Positions 10,525 through 19,789 of a stretch of DNA of 64,000 bases are shown in pieces. Below the pieces are notes generated by a model. That model made no database searches. It saw only the letters and a program-made list of their open reading frames with translations, and had not been told where the DNA came from. A program made the position numbers and the translations under genes. How positions within the stretch are numbered: the stretch's first letter is position 1; each line of letters starts with the position of its first letter. The DNA comes from Deinococcus sp. KNUC1210 (lineage in GTDB: Bacteria > Deinococcota > Deinococci > Deinococcales > Deinococcaceae). The stretch lies in contig NZ_CP092190.1 in assembly GCF_022344005.1 (NCBI RefSeq), positions 2,691,501 to 2,755,500 of the forward strand. Direction: 5' to 3'.

Positions 10525-11103
10525 ATGATGGAACACACCGAATTGCTGACCCTGCGGGCAAAACTGGCCCGCGCCGAGAAGGATGCCCGCCGTGCAGCCG
10601 CCGTGCCGCCTGCGCCGAAACCGATGGCTCTGAAACCGGTTGCGCCGCAGCGCGAAGCTGAACTGGACGGTGTGACCACCGACGATTTTCTGCTGGGCCG
10701 CGCCCATGCCCGGCTGCGAGACTTCGTGTACGACAGTCAGTACCACATCTGCCCGCATGCCGTCGGTCACGCCCGCGCAGAGGGATTTCTGGAGCACGAC
10801 ATCGTGGGTGTGCTGCTGTCGGGGCGGGTGCGGGCGGTCTATACCGAGGAGCGCCGCTGGCTGGTCTGCGGCTTTTTCGAATCGGGAGGCATCCGGCTGC
10901 CGCTTCATGTGGTGGTGCAGGTCTATGTGGACGGAGTGGACGTGGTGACGGCGTTTATTCCCAAGCATCCACACCACATCATCAGCCGGGCGCGGCTGGC
11001 CGTGATGCTGCGCTATGACGACGAAAAACTGAAACACCGCACCGCCCTGCCCGGCAACAAGGCGGGCTACCGGGGGCGCGGCAAATGGAAAAAGGGAGCG
11101 TAG
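10525..11103 (+). CDS. DUF4258 domain-containing protein
   Basis: 192 aa from tandem ATG codons at 10525/10528; GGAGGC lies 7 nt upstream of the second. The N-terminal ~55 residues are a charged then Pro/Ala-rich linker. Residues ~75-165 match DUF4258: histidines in YHICPHAVGHARAEGF, then a short helix, then LVCGFFE and VVTAFIPK strands, resembling the RelE-like/BECR fold to which DUF4258 is related. The C-terminus is basic (GYRGRGKWKKGA). No antitoxin gene lies beside it, so a free-standing toxin role is unlikely. It ends at a hairpin terminator. Confidence 0.7.
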   Translation: MMEHTELLTLRAKLARAEKDARRAAAVPPAPKPMALKPVAPQREAELDGVTTDDFLLGRAHARLRDFVYDSQYHICPHAVGHARAEGFLEHDIVGVLLSGRVRAVYTEERRWLVCGFFESGGIRLPLHVVVQVYVDGVDVVTAFIPKHPHHIISRARLAVMLRYDDEKLKHRTALPGNKAGYRGRGKWKKGA

Positions 11104-11128
11104 GGGCCTGGAACGGGTGACAGGCCCC
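11103..11128 (+). terminator. Hairpin terminator after the DUF4258 gene
   Basis: Perfect inverted repeat GGGGCCTG / CAGGCCCC with a 10-nt loop, beginning on the last base of the TAG stop codon and followed by the pyrimidine tract TCCTTCTCT. It could also stop the converging oxidoreductase transcript. Confidence 0.65.
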
Positions 11129-11151
11129 TCCTTCTCTGTCTGCGTTCCGTC

Positions 11152-12237
11152 TCAGTCCGAGGCGGCTCCGGCCAGCGCTGGCTGACTGCGCCCCAGGGCA
11201 AACGCCTCTGCGATCAGTTCGTAGGAGCGTACCCGCGCCGCGTGGCTGTGCAGCGCCGCCGTGATCATGATCTCGTCTGCGCCGTATCTGGCGGCCAGCG
11301 CTTCCAGCTCACTGCGGACCTGCTGCGGCGTGCCGACCGTCTGGGTGGCGCGGTAGCTCTGCACGAAGACCCGTTCGGCGGCGCTGTACGGGTAGGCCAG
11401 CGCTTCCTCGGGGCTGGGAATGGGGCGGCTCTGGCCCCTGCGGATATTCAGGAACATCAGGCCCAGCGACGACGCGAGACGCTCGGCTTCCGGCTGGGTG
11501 TCTGCCGCCACGGCCACCGTTGCCAGAATCGCGTGCGGTGCGGCGAGCTGCGCCGAGGGCCGGAAGTTCTGGCGATACAGGCTCATGGCCTCGCCCGCAG
11601 CGGCGGCGCTGAAATGGTAGGCGAAGGCGAAGCCGTATCCCAGGTGGGCGGCCAGCTGAGCGCTGTAGGTGCTCGATCCCAGCAGGTAGATCGGCGGCAG
11701 CGGCACATCCACCGGAGACGCCCGCACCGCGCCGAGCGGGTGGCCTGCCGGGAAATAGCCCTCCGCCCCGTCTTCCTGACCGCTGTAGGCCCGCAGTTCT
11801 GCGAGCTGGTCGGGCAGATCGTCGCGGTGCAGCGCTTCCTGCGAGCCGCGCAGGGCCAGCGCCGTCACGCCGTCGGTGCCGGGGGCGCGGCCGATGCCCA
11901 GGTCGATGCGTCCCGGGGCCAGCGCTTCGAGCGTGCGGAAATTCTCGGCCACCTTCAGCGGCGCGTGATTGGGCAGCATGATTCCGCCCGACCCCACCCG
12001 GATGCGCTGCGTGTGGGTCGCCAGCACGCCGATCAGGATTTCCGGTGCAGAGCTGACCACGCTGGAGGTGTTGTGATGTTCCGCGATCCAGTAGCGGGTG
12101 TACCCGGCAGCGTCGGCGGCCTGGGCCAGCGAGACGCTGTTGGCAATGGCCTGCGGGCCGCTCGATCCCTGGCTGACCGGAACGAGATCGAGGACAGAGA
12201 GTGGCAGGGGAGAGGGCGTCATGGGGGTATTGAACAC
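11152..12237 (-). CDS. LLM-class flavin-dependent oxidoreductase (luciferase-like monooxygenase)
   Basis: 361 aa, a full-length bacterial-luciferase-fold TIM barrel. Markers are YWIAEHHNTSS (~residues 50-60), VGSGGIMLPNHAPLKVAE and LAPGRIDLGIGRAPGTDG, the conserved block of the single-component family related to E. coli YhbW. Such proteins use reduced FMN or F420; the substrate cannot be predicted. ATG at 12237 or 12222 could be the start. It is monocistronic, converging on the DUF4258 gene across a terminator. Confidence 0.93.
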   Translation of the reverse strand: MFNTPMTPSPLPLSVLDLVPVSQGSSGPQAIANSVSLAQAADAAGYTRYWIAEHHNTSSVVSSAPEILIGVLATHTQRIRVGSGGIMLPNHAPLKVAENFRTLEALAPGRIDLGIGRAPGTDGVTALALRGSQEALHRDDLPDQLAELRAYSGQEDGAEGYFPAGHPLGAVRASPVDVPLPPIYLLGSSTYSAQLAAHLGYGFAFAYHFSAAAAGEAMSLYRQNFRPSAQLAAPHAILATVAVAADTQPEAERLASSLGLMFLNIRRGQSRPIPSPEEALAYPYSAAERVFVQSYRATQTVGTPQQVRSELEALAARYGADEIMITAALHSHAARVRSYELIAEAFALGRSQPALAGAASD

Positions 12238-12277
12238 CCGCCGCAGGGAACTAAAAGTGATGTGTAGCGCGGGCGGC

Positions 12278-12844
12278 TCAGGTTTCGAGCTGACCCTGGA
12301 GCCACTCCCAGGCCTGCTGCTGTGCCGTTTCCACGGTGGTCTCCAGCCGCAGCAGTGGCCCGTCCAGCGCCAGCGGTTCGGTGCAGGCTCGGGGCGGCAA
12401 CTCGGTCATGCTGTAGGTCTGATGAATATGCGGGTGTTCGCCCAGCGCCACCCGTGCGTCATGGCGGCGCTGAAGCTCGGGCAGCGGCGCGGAGCAGTAC
12501 ACCTGAAGAACGCTTGCCCCGCTCGCCTCTGTGAGCGCCCTGATCTTCGGCTCGCTGACACCCAGATAAAAATGCGTCTCCAGAACGGCGCTGCCGCCCG
12601 CTGCCAGAACCGTCCCGGCCACGTGATACATGATTTCAAAGCTGAGCGGTCCCGCCTCGGCACGGGTCAGGGCAGGCAGGTGGTCGTGCAGGATCTCCTT
12701 GTACTCGTCCTTGCTGACCAGCGGCCAGCCGAGCTGCCGAGCCAGCGCAGTTCCCAGCGTCGTCTTGCCGGAGGCGGGCAGGCCAGAAACGACCAGTAGG
12801 GTGGGGGGCTTGGGGGTCACGGTCTTTACTCTGCCACAGGTCAC
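12278..12844 (-). CDS. P-loop AAA-type small-molecule kinase-like protein
   Basis: 188 aa. Walker [10 protein letters not shown] lies at residues ~20-28, and a helix with [10 protein letters not shown] resembles the LID/substrate region of zeta-toxin and chloramphenicol-phosphotransferase-like kinases. The ETHFYLG segment and a later [16 protein letters not shown] match the usual 'cxap...l..R...R' motif of this group. The likely activity is ATP-dependent phosphorylation of a small molecule. It diverges from mnmE with only 35 bp between starts. The N-terminal ~8 residues may not be translated if a GTG further in is used. Confidence 0.75.
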   Translation of the reverse strand: MTCGRVKTVTPKPPTLLVVSGLPASGKTTLGTALARQLGWPLVSKDEYKEILHDHLPALTRAEAGPLSFEIMYHVAGTVLAAGGSAVLETHFYLGVSEPKIRALTEASGASVLQVYCSAPLPELQRRHDARVALGEHPHIHQTYSMTELPPRACTEPLALDGPLLRLETTVETAQQQAWEWLQGQLET

Positions 12845-12866
12845 GTCCGGTGCCCGGCTCAGCCTC

Positions 12867-12872
12867 TATCCT
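12867..12872 (+). promoter_or_regulatory. Candidate leaderless -10 box of mnmE
   Basis: TATCCT fits TANNNT and ends 7 nt before the mnmE ATG at 12880, and no Shine-Dalgarno is visible. In Deinococcus, TANNNT at this distance commonly marks leaderless transcription starts. Single short motif, so moderate support only. Confidence 0.4.
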
Positions 12873-12879
12873 GACCGCC

Positions 12880-14190
12880 ATGACCCGTCTCGGCCTCTCC
12901 GACACCATCGCCGCCGTCGCCACTGCCCCAGGAAGCGCGGGTGTGGGCATCGTGCGCGTCAGCGGTCCCGACGCCCACGCGGTGGCGGGCCAGGTCTTCC
13001 AGGGGCGGCACACGCCTGCCCAGACGGAAGGTGGACGCTTTCTGTATGGGCATTTCAGCAGCCCCACCGGAGAACGCCTCGACGACGGGTTGTGTCTGGT
13101 GTTCCGTGCGCCCCACAGTTACACCGGAGAAGACGTGGTGGAGCTTCAGTCGCACGGCAGCCCGGCGGTGCTGCGCTCGCTGCTGGCGGCAACGCTCGCG
13201 GCGGGTGCGCGGCCCGCCCGGCCCGGTGAATTCACGCTGCGGGCCTACCTCGCGGGCCGCATGGATCTGACCCAGGCCGAATCGGTCCTGAACCTCGTGA
13301 ATGCTCAGGGCGAAATCGCCCGCAGGCAGGCGACGCTGGGTCTGTCGGGGGCGCTCTCGCAGCAGATCACGGCCATTCAGCAGGACGTGACGCGCACGCT
13401 CAGCGCGGTGCAGGCGATGCTGGACTATCCCGAAGAGGGCGTGCCGCAGGAGGAACGCGAAGAGCCGCTGCGCCGTGCCGAAGCGCAGCTGTCTGCCCTG
13501 ATCGACACCGGGCGGGCCGGACAGGTGGCGGCGCAGGGGGCGCGGCTGGCCCTGATCGGTGCGCCGAACGCGGGCAAATCCAGCCTGCTGAACGCGCTGC
13601 TGGGCTATGAGCGCAGCATCGTGACTGCCGTGCCCGGCACCACCCGCGACTATCTGGAAGCGACCATGGAACTGGCAGGCGTTCCGATCACGCTGGTCGA
13701 TACGGCGGGCCTGCGCGACACACTCGACACCATCGAGGCGGCGGGCGTGCAGCATGCCAGGGTACTGGCGGGGGCCGCCGATCTGGTGCTGCGACTGGAA
13801 GACGGCAGCGGGCCGCGTGAGGCGCTGGAAGGTGTGCCCGACACCGCTCTGCTGGTTCAGACCAAAGCTGACCTGGGGCGCGTGTGGCACGATCCCGCCG
13901 CCATCTGTGTCAGTGCCGTGAGCGGGGAAGGATTGCCGGAACTGCGCGAACACCTGCGCCGCCGCCTGCTGGGGGACGCGGGCCGCCAGGAAGTGTGGCT
14001 GGGCAGTCAGCGGCAGATCGAGGCAGCTCGCCGCGCCCTGGCCCATCTGCGGGCCGCACACACTCTCCCCGACGATCTGGCGGGCTATGAACTGGAAGAG
14101 GCGCTGTACGCGCTCGCAGAGATCACCGGGCGCGACGTGCAGGAAGACGTGATCGACGGCGTGTTCCGCAATTTCTGCGTCGGAAAATAG
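12880..14190 (+). CDS. mnmE: tRNA uridine-5-carboxymethylaminomethyl modification GTPase MnmE
   Basis: 436 aa, full length. The N-terminal tetrahydrofolate-binding domain begins [21 protein letters not shown] helical domain flanks the G domain, with G1 [13 protein letters not shown]2 PGTTRDY, G3 DTAGLRDT and G4 QTKAD. The C-terminus FCVGK carries the catalytic cysteine of the FCxGK motif. With MnmG it modifies wobble U34 of tRNAs. The start was placed at ATG 12880 because family members begin right before the DTIAA block and a TANNNT box lies just upstream. mnmG is not in this window. Confidence 0.97.
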   Translation: MTRLGLSDTIAAVATAPGSAGVGIVRVSGPDAHAVAGQVFQGRHTPAQTEGGRFLYGHFSSPTGERLDDGLCLVFRAPHSYTGEDVVELQSHGSPAVLRSLLAATLAAGARPARPGEFTLRAYLAGRMDLTQAESVLNLVNAQGEIARRQATLGLSGALSQQITAIQQDVTRTLSAVQAMLDYPEEGVPQEEREEPLRRAEAQLSALIDTGRAGQVAAQGARLALIGAPNAGKSSLLNALLGYERSIVTAVPGTTRDYLEATMELAGVPITLVDTAGLRDTLDTIEAAGVQHARVLAGAADLVLRLEDGSGPREALEGVPDTALLVQTKADLGRVWHDPAAICVSAVSGEGLPELREHLRRRLLGDAGRQEVWLGSQRQIEAARRALAHLRAAHTLPDDLAGYELEEALYALAEITGRDVQEDVIDGVFRNFCVGK

Positions 14191-14252
14191 CGGCGTACCT
14201 GCCAGGAAGACCGGGCCGGGCCGACTGTACCGCTCCTGAACCTCTGTGCGTA

Positions 14253-14258
14253 TAACAT
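14253..14258 (+). promoter_or_regulatory. Candidate leaderless -10 box of the DUF1345 gene
   Basis: TAACAT fits TANNNT and ends 6 nt before the GTG start at 14265. No ribosome-binding site precedes the start, consistent with a leaderless mRNA. Confidence 0.4.
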
Positions 14259-14264
14259 CGGGGC

Positions 14265-15002
14265 GTGAACTTCCGACTGACCGAAACTCCCGCCGTGATC
14301 CGGCTTGCACTCTCAGCGGGCCTGGGTCTGCTGGCAAGTGTGCTGATTCCGCGCCCCGATCACCTGCACTGGGAGTATCACGCGCTGGTGGGCTGGTGCG
14401 TGGCGGCGGCGGTCTTCCTGCTGATCTCGGCGCGGGTCATCTTTCGTTCGGACGGCAAGCGCACGCGAGAGGTCGCCACCCGCGAAGACGACAGCCGCGC
14501 CGCCACCAGCCTGATCGTGCTGCTGGGCAGCGGCGTCAGTCTGGCGGGTGTGGTGTACGCCATGTCGCAGGCGTCCGACCTGCAAAAACAGAACCACGTT
14601 GCCGCCGCTGCCATTCTGACCGGACTGGGCGTCGGCGTGGTGGTGCTGTCATGGCTGCTGATCCAGACGGTGTATACCTTCCGCTACGCCCACCTGTATT
14701 ACGCCTCGCCGGAAGGGGGCATTCAGTTCGACCACGATGACGACATCGACGAAGACGACGAAGGAAATGAAGACGAGAAGGATGACGAAAACGAGACCGA
14801 CGACGCCGGGAACGAGCCGCCGGACTATCAGGATTTCTGGTATCTGGCCGTGACCATCGGCATGACCTTTCAGGTCTCCGATACCAATCTGTCGCGCAAG
14901 ACCATCCGCCGCGCCCTGACCAACCACGCCCTGATTTCCTACGCTTACAACGCGGTGCTGGTAGCCTTCACCATCAACATCGTGGCGAGCTTCATCAGCT
15001 AG
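14265..15002 (+). CDS. DUF1345 domain-containing membrane protein
   Basis: 245 aa from a GTG start. Five or so hydrophobic segments (residues ~12-30, 40-58, 84-104, 112-135, 215-240) and the family block YLAVTIGMTFQVSDTNLS identify DUF1345. Between TM4 and that block lies an Asp/Glu-rich insert of about 35 residues (DHDDDIDEDDEGNEDEKDDE), much longer and more acidic than usual; it could bind cations or be a disordered linker. Function of DUF1345 is unknown. It converges with the HAD pair, overlapping the downstream stop by 8 bp. Confidence 0.85.
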   Translation: MNFRLTETPAVIRLALSAGLGLLASVLIPRPDHLHWEYHALVGWCVAAAVFLLISARVIFRSDGKRTREVATREDDSRAATSLIVLLGSGVSLAGVVYAMSQASDLQKQNHVAAAAILTGLGVGVVVLSWLLIQTVYTFRYAHLYYASPEGGIQFDHDDDIDEDDEGNEDEKDDENETDDAGNEPPDYQDFWYLAVTIGMTFQVSDTNLSRKTIRRALTNHALISYAYNAVLVAFTINIVASFIS

Positions 15003-15813
15003 GCAGCCCGTCCAGATACCGTTCCAGATACGCGGCCACGCCGTCCTGGTCGTTGCTCAGCGTCACCTCGTCGGCGGCGTTGAGCGCCTCTGGTTCGGCG
15101 TTCGCCATTGCTACGCCGCGTCCAGCCCAGCTCAGCAGTTCGGTGTCGTTCGGCGCGTCTCCAAAGGCCAGTACCTCGCTCGTCAGGATGTCCAGTCGCC
15201 TGCACAGTTGTTCGACGCCCCAGGCTTTGTTGACCTGAGGAGCCAGCGCTTCCAGAAAGGGTGCGCCGCTATGAGTGATGGCGAATCCATCCAGTTTCAG
15301 CCGCTGTACCTCGGCGAGCAGAGCACGCGGCGATAGCAACGGACTCCTCACGATCAGTTTCAGGCTGGGCGCGGCGAGCACCCCTTCCAATGGGTGTCCC
15401 TTCATCTCGTGCGGGTGACGCTTATGATCCTCGAAGGTCGCCAGTTCCGCGTATCCCTCCTGGGCTACGAAGAGGTTGCCGCCGTCTCTGACACTAGCGA
15501 AGCGCACCTCGGGCCGCACGGCCAGGAGCTGGTGAGCGAGTGTGGACTGCGCCGGAACAGGGAGATGTTCTTCGAAGAGTGTCTGGCCGCTGCCCAGATG
15601 AACCGCGTGCGCTCCATTGCCACAGATGGCGTAGTCGGCAAAACCGGCGGCCTCTGCCACGATCTTCAGGCCGCGTGGCTGACGGGCCGTGACAGGAACG
15701 ACGAGGATGCCTGCTGCTCTGGCGGTGTCCAGGGCACGACGGGTACGCTCGCTCACGGTGCGGTCAGAGCGGAGCAGTGTGCCGTCCAGATCGGTGGCAA
15801 TCAGACGGATCAA
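14995..15813 (-). CDS. Cof-type HAD-IIB family phosphatase (copy A)
   Basis: 272 aa from a TTG start (TTGA overlap with the preceding HAD gene's stop). Motif I is [13 protein letters not shown] with both catalytic aspartates; motif II is VVPVTARQPRG; motif IV is VLAFGDAPNDTELLSWAG. The C2B cap lies between motifs II and III. These enzymes dephosphorylate sugar phosphates, FMN or similar metabolites. It is a tandem paralogue of the next gene, and the DNA of the last ~23 codons is identical between the two (see repeat). Third gene of the acpS operon. Confidence 0.93.
   Translation of the reverse strand: MIRLIATDLDGTLLRSDRTVSERTRRALDTARAAGILVVPVTARQPRGLKIVAEAAGFADYAICGNGAHAVHLGSGQTLFEEHLPVPAQSTLAHQLLAVRPEVRFASVRDGGNLFVAQEGYAELATFEDHKRHPHEMKGHPLEGVLAAPSLKLIVRSPLLSPRALLAEVQRLKLDGFAITHSGAPFLEALAPQVNKAWGVEQLCRRLDILTSEVLAFGDAPNDTELLSWAGRGVAMANAEPEALNAADEVTLSNDQDGVAAYLERYLDGLPS
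15009..15077 (+). repeat. 69-bp identical direct repeat, member 1 (second member 15830-15898)
   Basis: The 69 bases at 15009-15077 are identical to 15830-15898, and they encode the C-terminal [20 protein letters not shown] end of each HAD paralogue. The rest of the two genes has clearly diverged, so the identity points to recent gene conversion or strong constraint on this short segment. Confidence 0.9.
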
Positions 15814-16622
15814 GGTCGCTGCTCAAGTTCGTCCAGATACCGTTCCAGATACGCGGCCACGCCGTCCTGGTCGTTGCTCAGCGTCACCTCGTCGGCGGTC
15901 TGCTGCACCACTGGCTGCGCGTTTGCCACCGCCACCGCTCGCCCGGCCCAGGTCATCATCGGCAGGTCGTTGGGCGCGTCTCCGAAGACCACCACATCCC
16001 GAGCGGCCACGCCCAGCAGTCCGCACAGGCGCTCCAGCGCGTACGCCTTGCTGACGTGCGACGCCGCCACCTCGCTGAAGGGCGCACCCGACGAACTGGC
16101 ATGCACGCTTCCGGCCCCCAGCGCATTGATGCGGGTATTCAGCGCCAGCGGATCGAGCGCTGCGCTGCGGGCGATCAGCTTCAGGATCGGCTGGGAGTCC
16201 AGCAGGCTCAGCAGTTCCGGGGAAGGCTGCGCGGCCCCTCTGGCTTCCGCCGCGTGCGTCACGTCGGGAACGTCCTGTTCCCGCGCCATGCCGCTGCCCC
16301 ATTCCAGCGCCAGCGAAACATCTGGAAGCTCGGCTCGCAGCCGGGGAATCAGGGTGTGCAGTACCTGCGCCGGGATCGGCTGAAGATCCTCGGCGGTGCC
16401 GTCTGGCAGGCGGTGGGTGGCGGCCCCGTTGCTGCAGATGATGTGGCCTTGTAGCCCCAGATGCTCGGCCAGCGGCAGCACCATGCGCGACGGGCGGCCC
16501 GTGATGAGCACCACCACCAGCCCCGCCTGCTGTGCCCGCTGGAGCGTGGCCCGGCTGCGTGCCGATACCTCTCCGGCACTGTTGAGCAGCGTGCCGTCCA
16601 GATCGGTGGCGATCAGCTTCAC
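15810..16622 (-). CDS. Cof-type HAD-IIB family phosphatase (copy B)
   Basis: 270 aa. The GTG start at 16622 overlaps the acpS stop (GTGA), giving the N-terminus [15 protein letters not shown]; a longer upstream frame exists but would run through acpS. Motif [14 protein letters not shown], motif [13 protein letters not shown], and motif [19 protein letters not shown] are intact. It is paralogous to copy A and translationally coupled to it. A metabolite phosphatase role is expected; substrate unknown. Confidence 0.93.
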   Translation of the reverse strand: MKLIATDLDGTLLNSAGEVSARSRATLQRAQQAGLVVVLITGRPSRMVLPLAEHLGLQGHIICSNGAATHRLPDGTAEDLQPIPAQVLHTLIPRLRAELPDVSLALEWGSGMAREQDVPDVTHAAEARGAAQPSPELLSLLDSQPILKLIARSAALDPLALNTRINALGAGSVHASSSGAPFSEVAASHVSKAYALERLCGLLGVAARDVVVFGDAPNDLPMMTWAGRAVAVANAQPVVQQTADEVTLSNDQDGVAAYLERYLDELEQRP

Positions 16623-17002
16623 CGCTGCTCCAGCAGCACCACAGCCGAGGCGTATTCGTGGGTGTGTGTCAGCGTCAGGTGGGCTGTCCAGCCGTGCCGC
16701 TGCATCTCGGCGGCGATGGCAGGCGCGAACCCCAGCAGCGGCGCGGCGTAGGGAAAGGGGCCATCCGGCGTGCGGGGGCGCTCGACCCACACATCTCGCC
16801 AGCCGTGCGGACGCGGCCACACCTTCTGAAACGCTTCCTTGGCGGCAAAACGGGCGGCGTAGCTGGGCATCGGATCGGCGAGTCCGGCGCAGTATTCCAG
16901 TTCGGCAGATGCGTACAGCTTGAAGAAGCGCTGGCCCTCGCGCTCGTACAGCCCACGAATCCGCGCCGTCTCGATCAGGTCGTGGCCGATGGCAACAATC
17001 AC
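16619..17002 (-). CDS. acpS: Holo-[acyl-carrier-protein] synthase
   Basis: 127 aa, normal for AcpS. The Mg2+-binding block [11 protein letters not shown] sits at the N-terminus and [13 protein letters not shown] carries the second conserved glutamate and lysine. The C-terminal strand [16 protein letters not shown] replaces the usual SxSH motif with LTHTHEYA. The enzyme transfers 4'-phosphopantetheine from CoA to apo-ACP. It heads an operon with the two HAD phosphatases, linked by overlapping start and stop codons. Confidence 0.95.
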   Translation of the reverse strand: MIVAIGHDLIETARIRGLYEREGQRFFKLYASAELEYCAGLADPMPSYAARFAAKEAFQKVWPRPHGWRDVWVERPRTPDGPFPYAAPLLGFAPAIAAEMQRHGWTAHLTLTHTHEYASAVVLLEQR

Positions 17003-17031
17003 GCCGTTACTCTACCCCAGTCGCTCTGTGC

Positions 17032-17493
17032 TCAGCTCACCCGCTGCGGCAGCGCCTCGCCTGCCCCGATGATGCCGAATTCGACCACCCGGCCCACCGA
17101 ATCCAGTCCGAACACCACCGTCCACTGCACGTCCGGCCCCTTTTCGAAGGTGGCGGTTCGCAGGTAGTAGCTCACGCCGTCTTGCACGCGCACATCCTCG
17201 GAAATCAGGCGCAGTTCCTTGCCGTAGGTCACGACGCCGCTGGCACGGTAAGCCTGAAACGCCTTCAGATCGCCGCCGAAGCCCGCCCGCGCCGTGGGCA
17301 GAAAGGCCGCCCAGACCGGCGTGAGATTCTGAGCGTAAAACCACGTCACCAGTTGCCGCCCGCGTTTCAGCGCCGCGTCTCTGGCAAGGGTACTGGCAGC
17401 GGCAGGTGTGGTCGTGGCCGGAAGAGCGGCCAGCGTGGGCGCGGCGGACAGCAGCAGGGCGGTCATGGTCAGCAGCAAACGGGCGGGGCGCAT
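17032..17493 (-). CDS. Secreted protein of unknown function
   Basis: 153 aa. The start is placed at ATG 17493 (MRPARLLLTMTALLLSAAPT), preceded by GGAGG at a good distance; it gives a clean Sec signal peptide ending near TLAA. The mature part (~125 aa) alternates helices and strands and has no cysteines; the pattern resembles small NTF2-like or DUF3887-like domains, but I cannot assign it firmly. It sits just upstream of acpS on the same strand with a 29-bp gap and may be co-transcribed. Confidence 0.7.
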   Translation of the reverse strand: MRPARLLLTMTALLLSAAPTLAALPATTTPAAASTLARDAALKRGRQLVTWFYAQNLTPVWAAFLPTARAGFGGDLKAFQAYRASGVVTYGKELRLISEDVRVQDGVSYYLRTATFEKGPDVQWTVVFGLDSVGRVVEFGIIGAGEALPQRVS

Positions 17494-17582
17494 ACGAACC
17501 TCCTTCAGATGTAGGAAGTCCATCATGCGCCCCGCTCTGCCGCCGATTTGCAGCGCTTGCTGCGGTTTACTTTACCTCCGAC

Positions 17583-18870
17583 TTACTTCTGGGCGGCCCG
17601 GTATTCCTCGCTTGCCAGCCGGATGCAGCAGGCCACCACCTGCATCGCCTCGCGCACCTCCGAGACGGGCGGGCGGGTGGGAGCCAGCCGGATATTGCGG
17701 TCATGCGGATCGTGACTGCCGGGGTAGGTCGCGCCCGCCGGAGTCAGGCTGACGCCCGCGCCCGCTGCCAGCTCGACCACGCGCCGGGCCACCGGCAGAG
17801 CAGTGTCGAGGCTGATGAAGTAGCCGCCCTTCGGATTGCCCCAGCTCGCCAGTTCACTTTTGCCGCCCTGACCGCTCAGCTCGGCGCTCAACACCTCGTT
17901 CACCGCCGCGAATTTGGGCGCGATGATCTGGGCGTGCGCCTGCATCAGCCCCTCCAGGCCGCCGGGGTACGCTTCCAGAAAGCGCACATGGCGGTACTGC
18001 TCGACCTTGTTGGGGCCGATGCTCTGGGTATTCAGCCAGTTCGACAGCGCCTTGATGTTGGCGACACTGCTTGCCACGAAGCCCAGCCCAGCCCCGGCAA
18101 AGGTGATCTTGGAAGTGGACGCGAACACGAAAGCGCGGTCGGGCTGGCCCGCGTCCTGGCACAGTTCCACGAAGTTCACAGGGGTGTCGCGGTCGGTGGC
18201 GTGCAGGTGGTGTACCCGGTACGCATCGTCGGCAAAGATGGTGAAATCGGGCGCTGCCGCCTTCAGGGCTGCCAGCCGCTGCGCTTTCTGGGCCGAGATG
18301 GTCTCGCCGCCGGGGTTGCTGTACGTTGGCACGAACAGCACGCCCTTGACGCGCTCGCTGCTCGCCGCCAGCTGCTCGATGGCGTCCACATCGGGGCCGT
18401 CCGGCTGCATGTCCACGCTCAGCAGCTCGAAGCCCAGCGTTTCCAGCAGCAGGAAATGGCGGTCGTATCCGGGGTGGTCACGATCATCTGCGGTTTCTGG
18501 GTCGCCCAAGGGCCGGTGCTGGCGGGCAAGCCCTTCAGCAGCGCCCAGGTCAGGACGTGGGCCTGCACTTCCAGGCTGGCATTGTTCCAGATCAGGGTCT
18601 GCTCGGGCGTCACGTCCATCATCTGTGCGAAGAGGGCGCGTGCCTCCGGAATGCCCGCCACGCCGCCGGGATAGTTCCGCAGGTCCAGACCGCCGGGCCG
18701 GATGTCGTTGGCGTCCACTGCCGTCAGCAGGTTGTTGGACAGGTCGAAATCCTCGTCGGAGGGCTGACCGCGCTGCATATTCAGTTTCAGCCCTCTGGCC
18801 CGGAACGCCTCGTACTGTTCACGGGCGCTGCTCTTCAGGGGGAGGCGTTGCCGGTGTCTTGACTGTTCAT
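17583..18870 (-). CDS. Aspartate aminotransferase, class Ic (MocR-like fold), with two single-base frameshifts
   Basis: The joined protein would be about 428 aa: start MNSQDTGNASP, then LKSSAREQYEAFRARGLKLN, a middle frame with PGGLDLRNYPGGVAGIPEAR, and a long last frame with ADDAYRVHHL and FASTSKITFAGAGLGF, whose Lys binds PLP. This matches the class Ic aspartate aminotransferases (PF12897). Two breaks separate the pieces: adding one base to the G run 18838-18842 and one at 18471-18474 restores a single frame. Since both are one-base deficits in short C/G runs and everything else is conserved, assembly errors are likelier than a dead gene. Standing alone on the minus strand, it makes or uses aspartate/glutamate. 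Confidence 0.85.
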
Positions 18871-18933
18871 GCCGTCAGCGTAGCAGGGCGGCTGCGGCGG
18901 GTGCAGGGGCCGGGATAGAGGAGAGGTGAGAGC

Positions 18934-18958
18934 AAAAAAAGCGCCCACTGGGGACGCT
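18934..18958 (-). terminator. Intrinsic terminator of the DUF554 operon
   Basis: On the minus strand, stem AGCGTCCCC / GGGCGCT followed by seven Ts. It lies about 60 bp past the DUF554 stop and before the aminotransferase start, so it ends the nucleoside hydrolase-DUF402-DUF554 transcript. Confidence 0.75.
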
Positions 18959-19015
18959 GATAGATTCAATGTAGCACGGTATGCACGGGCGGTCAACCCG
19001 ATGCAGCGCATCCGT

Positions 19016-19789
19016 TCACCCGATCAGGTTTGCCAGCCACAGGGCCAGCGGGGCCAGCACCAGCGCAGGCAGCAGGCTTCCGACCCGCACGCGCTTGTCG
19101 TCCATGCCCAGGCCGCCCAGCATCAGGTTCCAGCTGATTCCCAGAATGATCAGGCCGCCCGCCCCGGTGACCAGCAGCACATACGGATTGGTTTTGAGAA
19201 TCGCCGGATCAGCGCCGTGCAGCAGCACGCCCGCCAGCCCACCCGCCGTCAGGCTGATGCCGCCCTGAATCAGCAGGACCGAGGCGGCGCTGAACCCCAC
19301 GCCCACGCCATACACGCCCGCCAGTGCCAGCGCCGCGATTCCGTCGAGCACCGACTTCAGGACGTAGGTGCTGCTGTCGCCGGTCAGCCCGTTCTGAATG
19401 CCTCCCACGATGGTCAGCGGTCCGATACAGAACAGCAGGCTCGCTGCCACAAAGCCCTCGGTGAAGCGGCCCCCACCCCGGAAGCGGCGTTTCAGGGTGT
19501 CGCCCAGTTCAGAAAGCCGCTCCTCGATGCCCAGACCTTCCCCGATGACCGCGCCCAGTGCCAGGGCCACCAGCGCCAGAATCACGCCGGGAACGTGTCC
19601 ACCACTGACTTTGTTCAGTGCGCCCGACATGTCCATGCCGATGAACAGCGTGACCAGACTGAGCGTCTGTAGCAGCGTGCGCTGGGTTTTCTCCGGCAGG
19701 CGGCCCCCCAGCAGCAGGCCGAGGGTAGTACCGATCAGGACGGTGGCGACGTTGATGAGGGTTCCCGACAGGTGTGCGAGTAAATTCAC
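19016..19789 (-). CDS. DUF554 family membrane protein (YqgA-like)
   Basis: 257 aa from a GTG that overlaps the DUF402 stop (GTGA at 19789-19786). Six or seven hydrophobic segments, with the family block TLINVATVLIGTTLGLLLGG at the N-terminus and LLFCIGPLTIVGGIQNGLTG in the middle. DUF554/YqgA proteins are putative transporters of unknown substrate. It is last in an operon with DUF402 and nucleoside hydrolase genes, suggesting a link to nucleoside metabolism or uptake, which is inference. Confidence 0.92.
   Translation of the reverse strand: MNLLAHLSGTLINVATVLIGTTLGLLLGGRLPEKTQRTLLQTLSLVTLFIGMDMSGALNKVSGGHVPGVILALVALALGAVIGEGLGIEERLSELGDTLKRRFRGGGRFTEGFVAASLLFCIGPLTIVGGIQNGLTGDSSTYVLKSVLDGIAALALAGVYGVGVGFSAASVLLIQGGISLTAGGLAGVLLHGADPAILKTNPYVLLVTGAGGLIILGISWNLMLGGLGMDDKRVRVGSLLPALVLAPLALWLANLIG

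Noticed and set aside
16622..16820. Longer N-terminus for HAD copy B
   Set aside because: It would overlap acpS by 200 bp and read an Arg/Ala-rich sequence; the GTG overlapping the acpS stop gives a normal HAD start.
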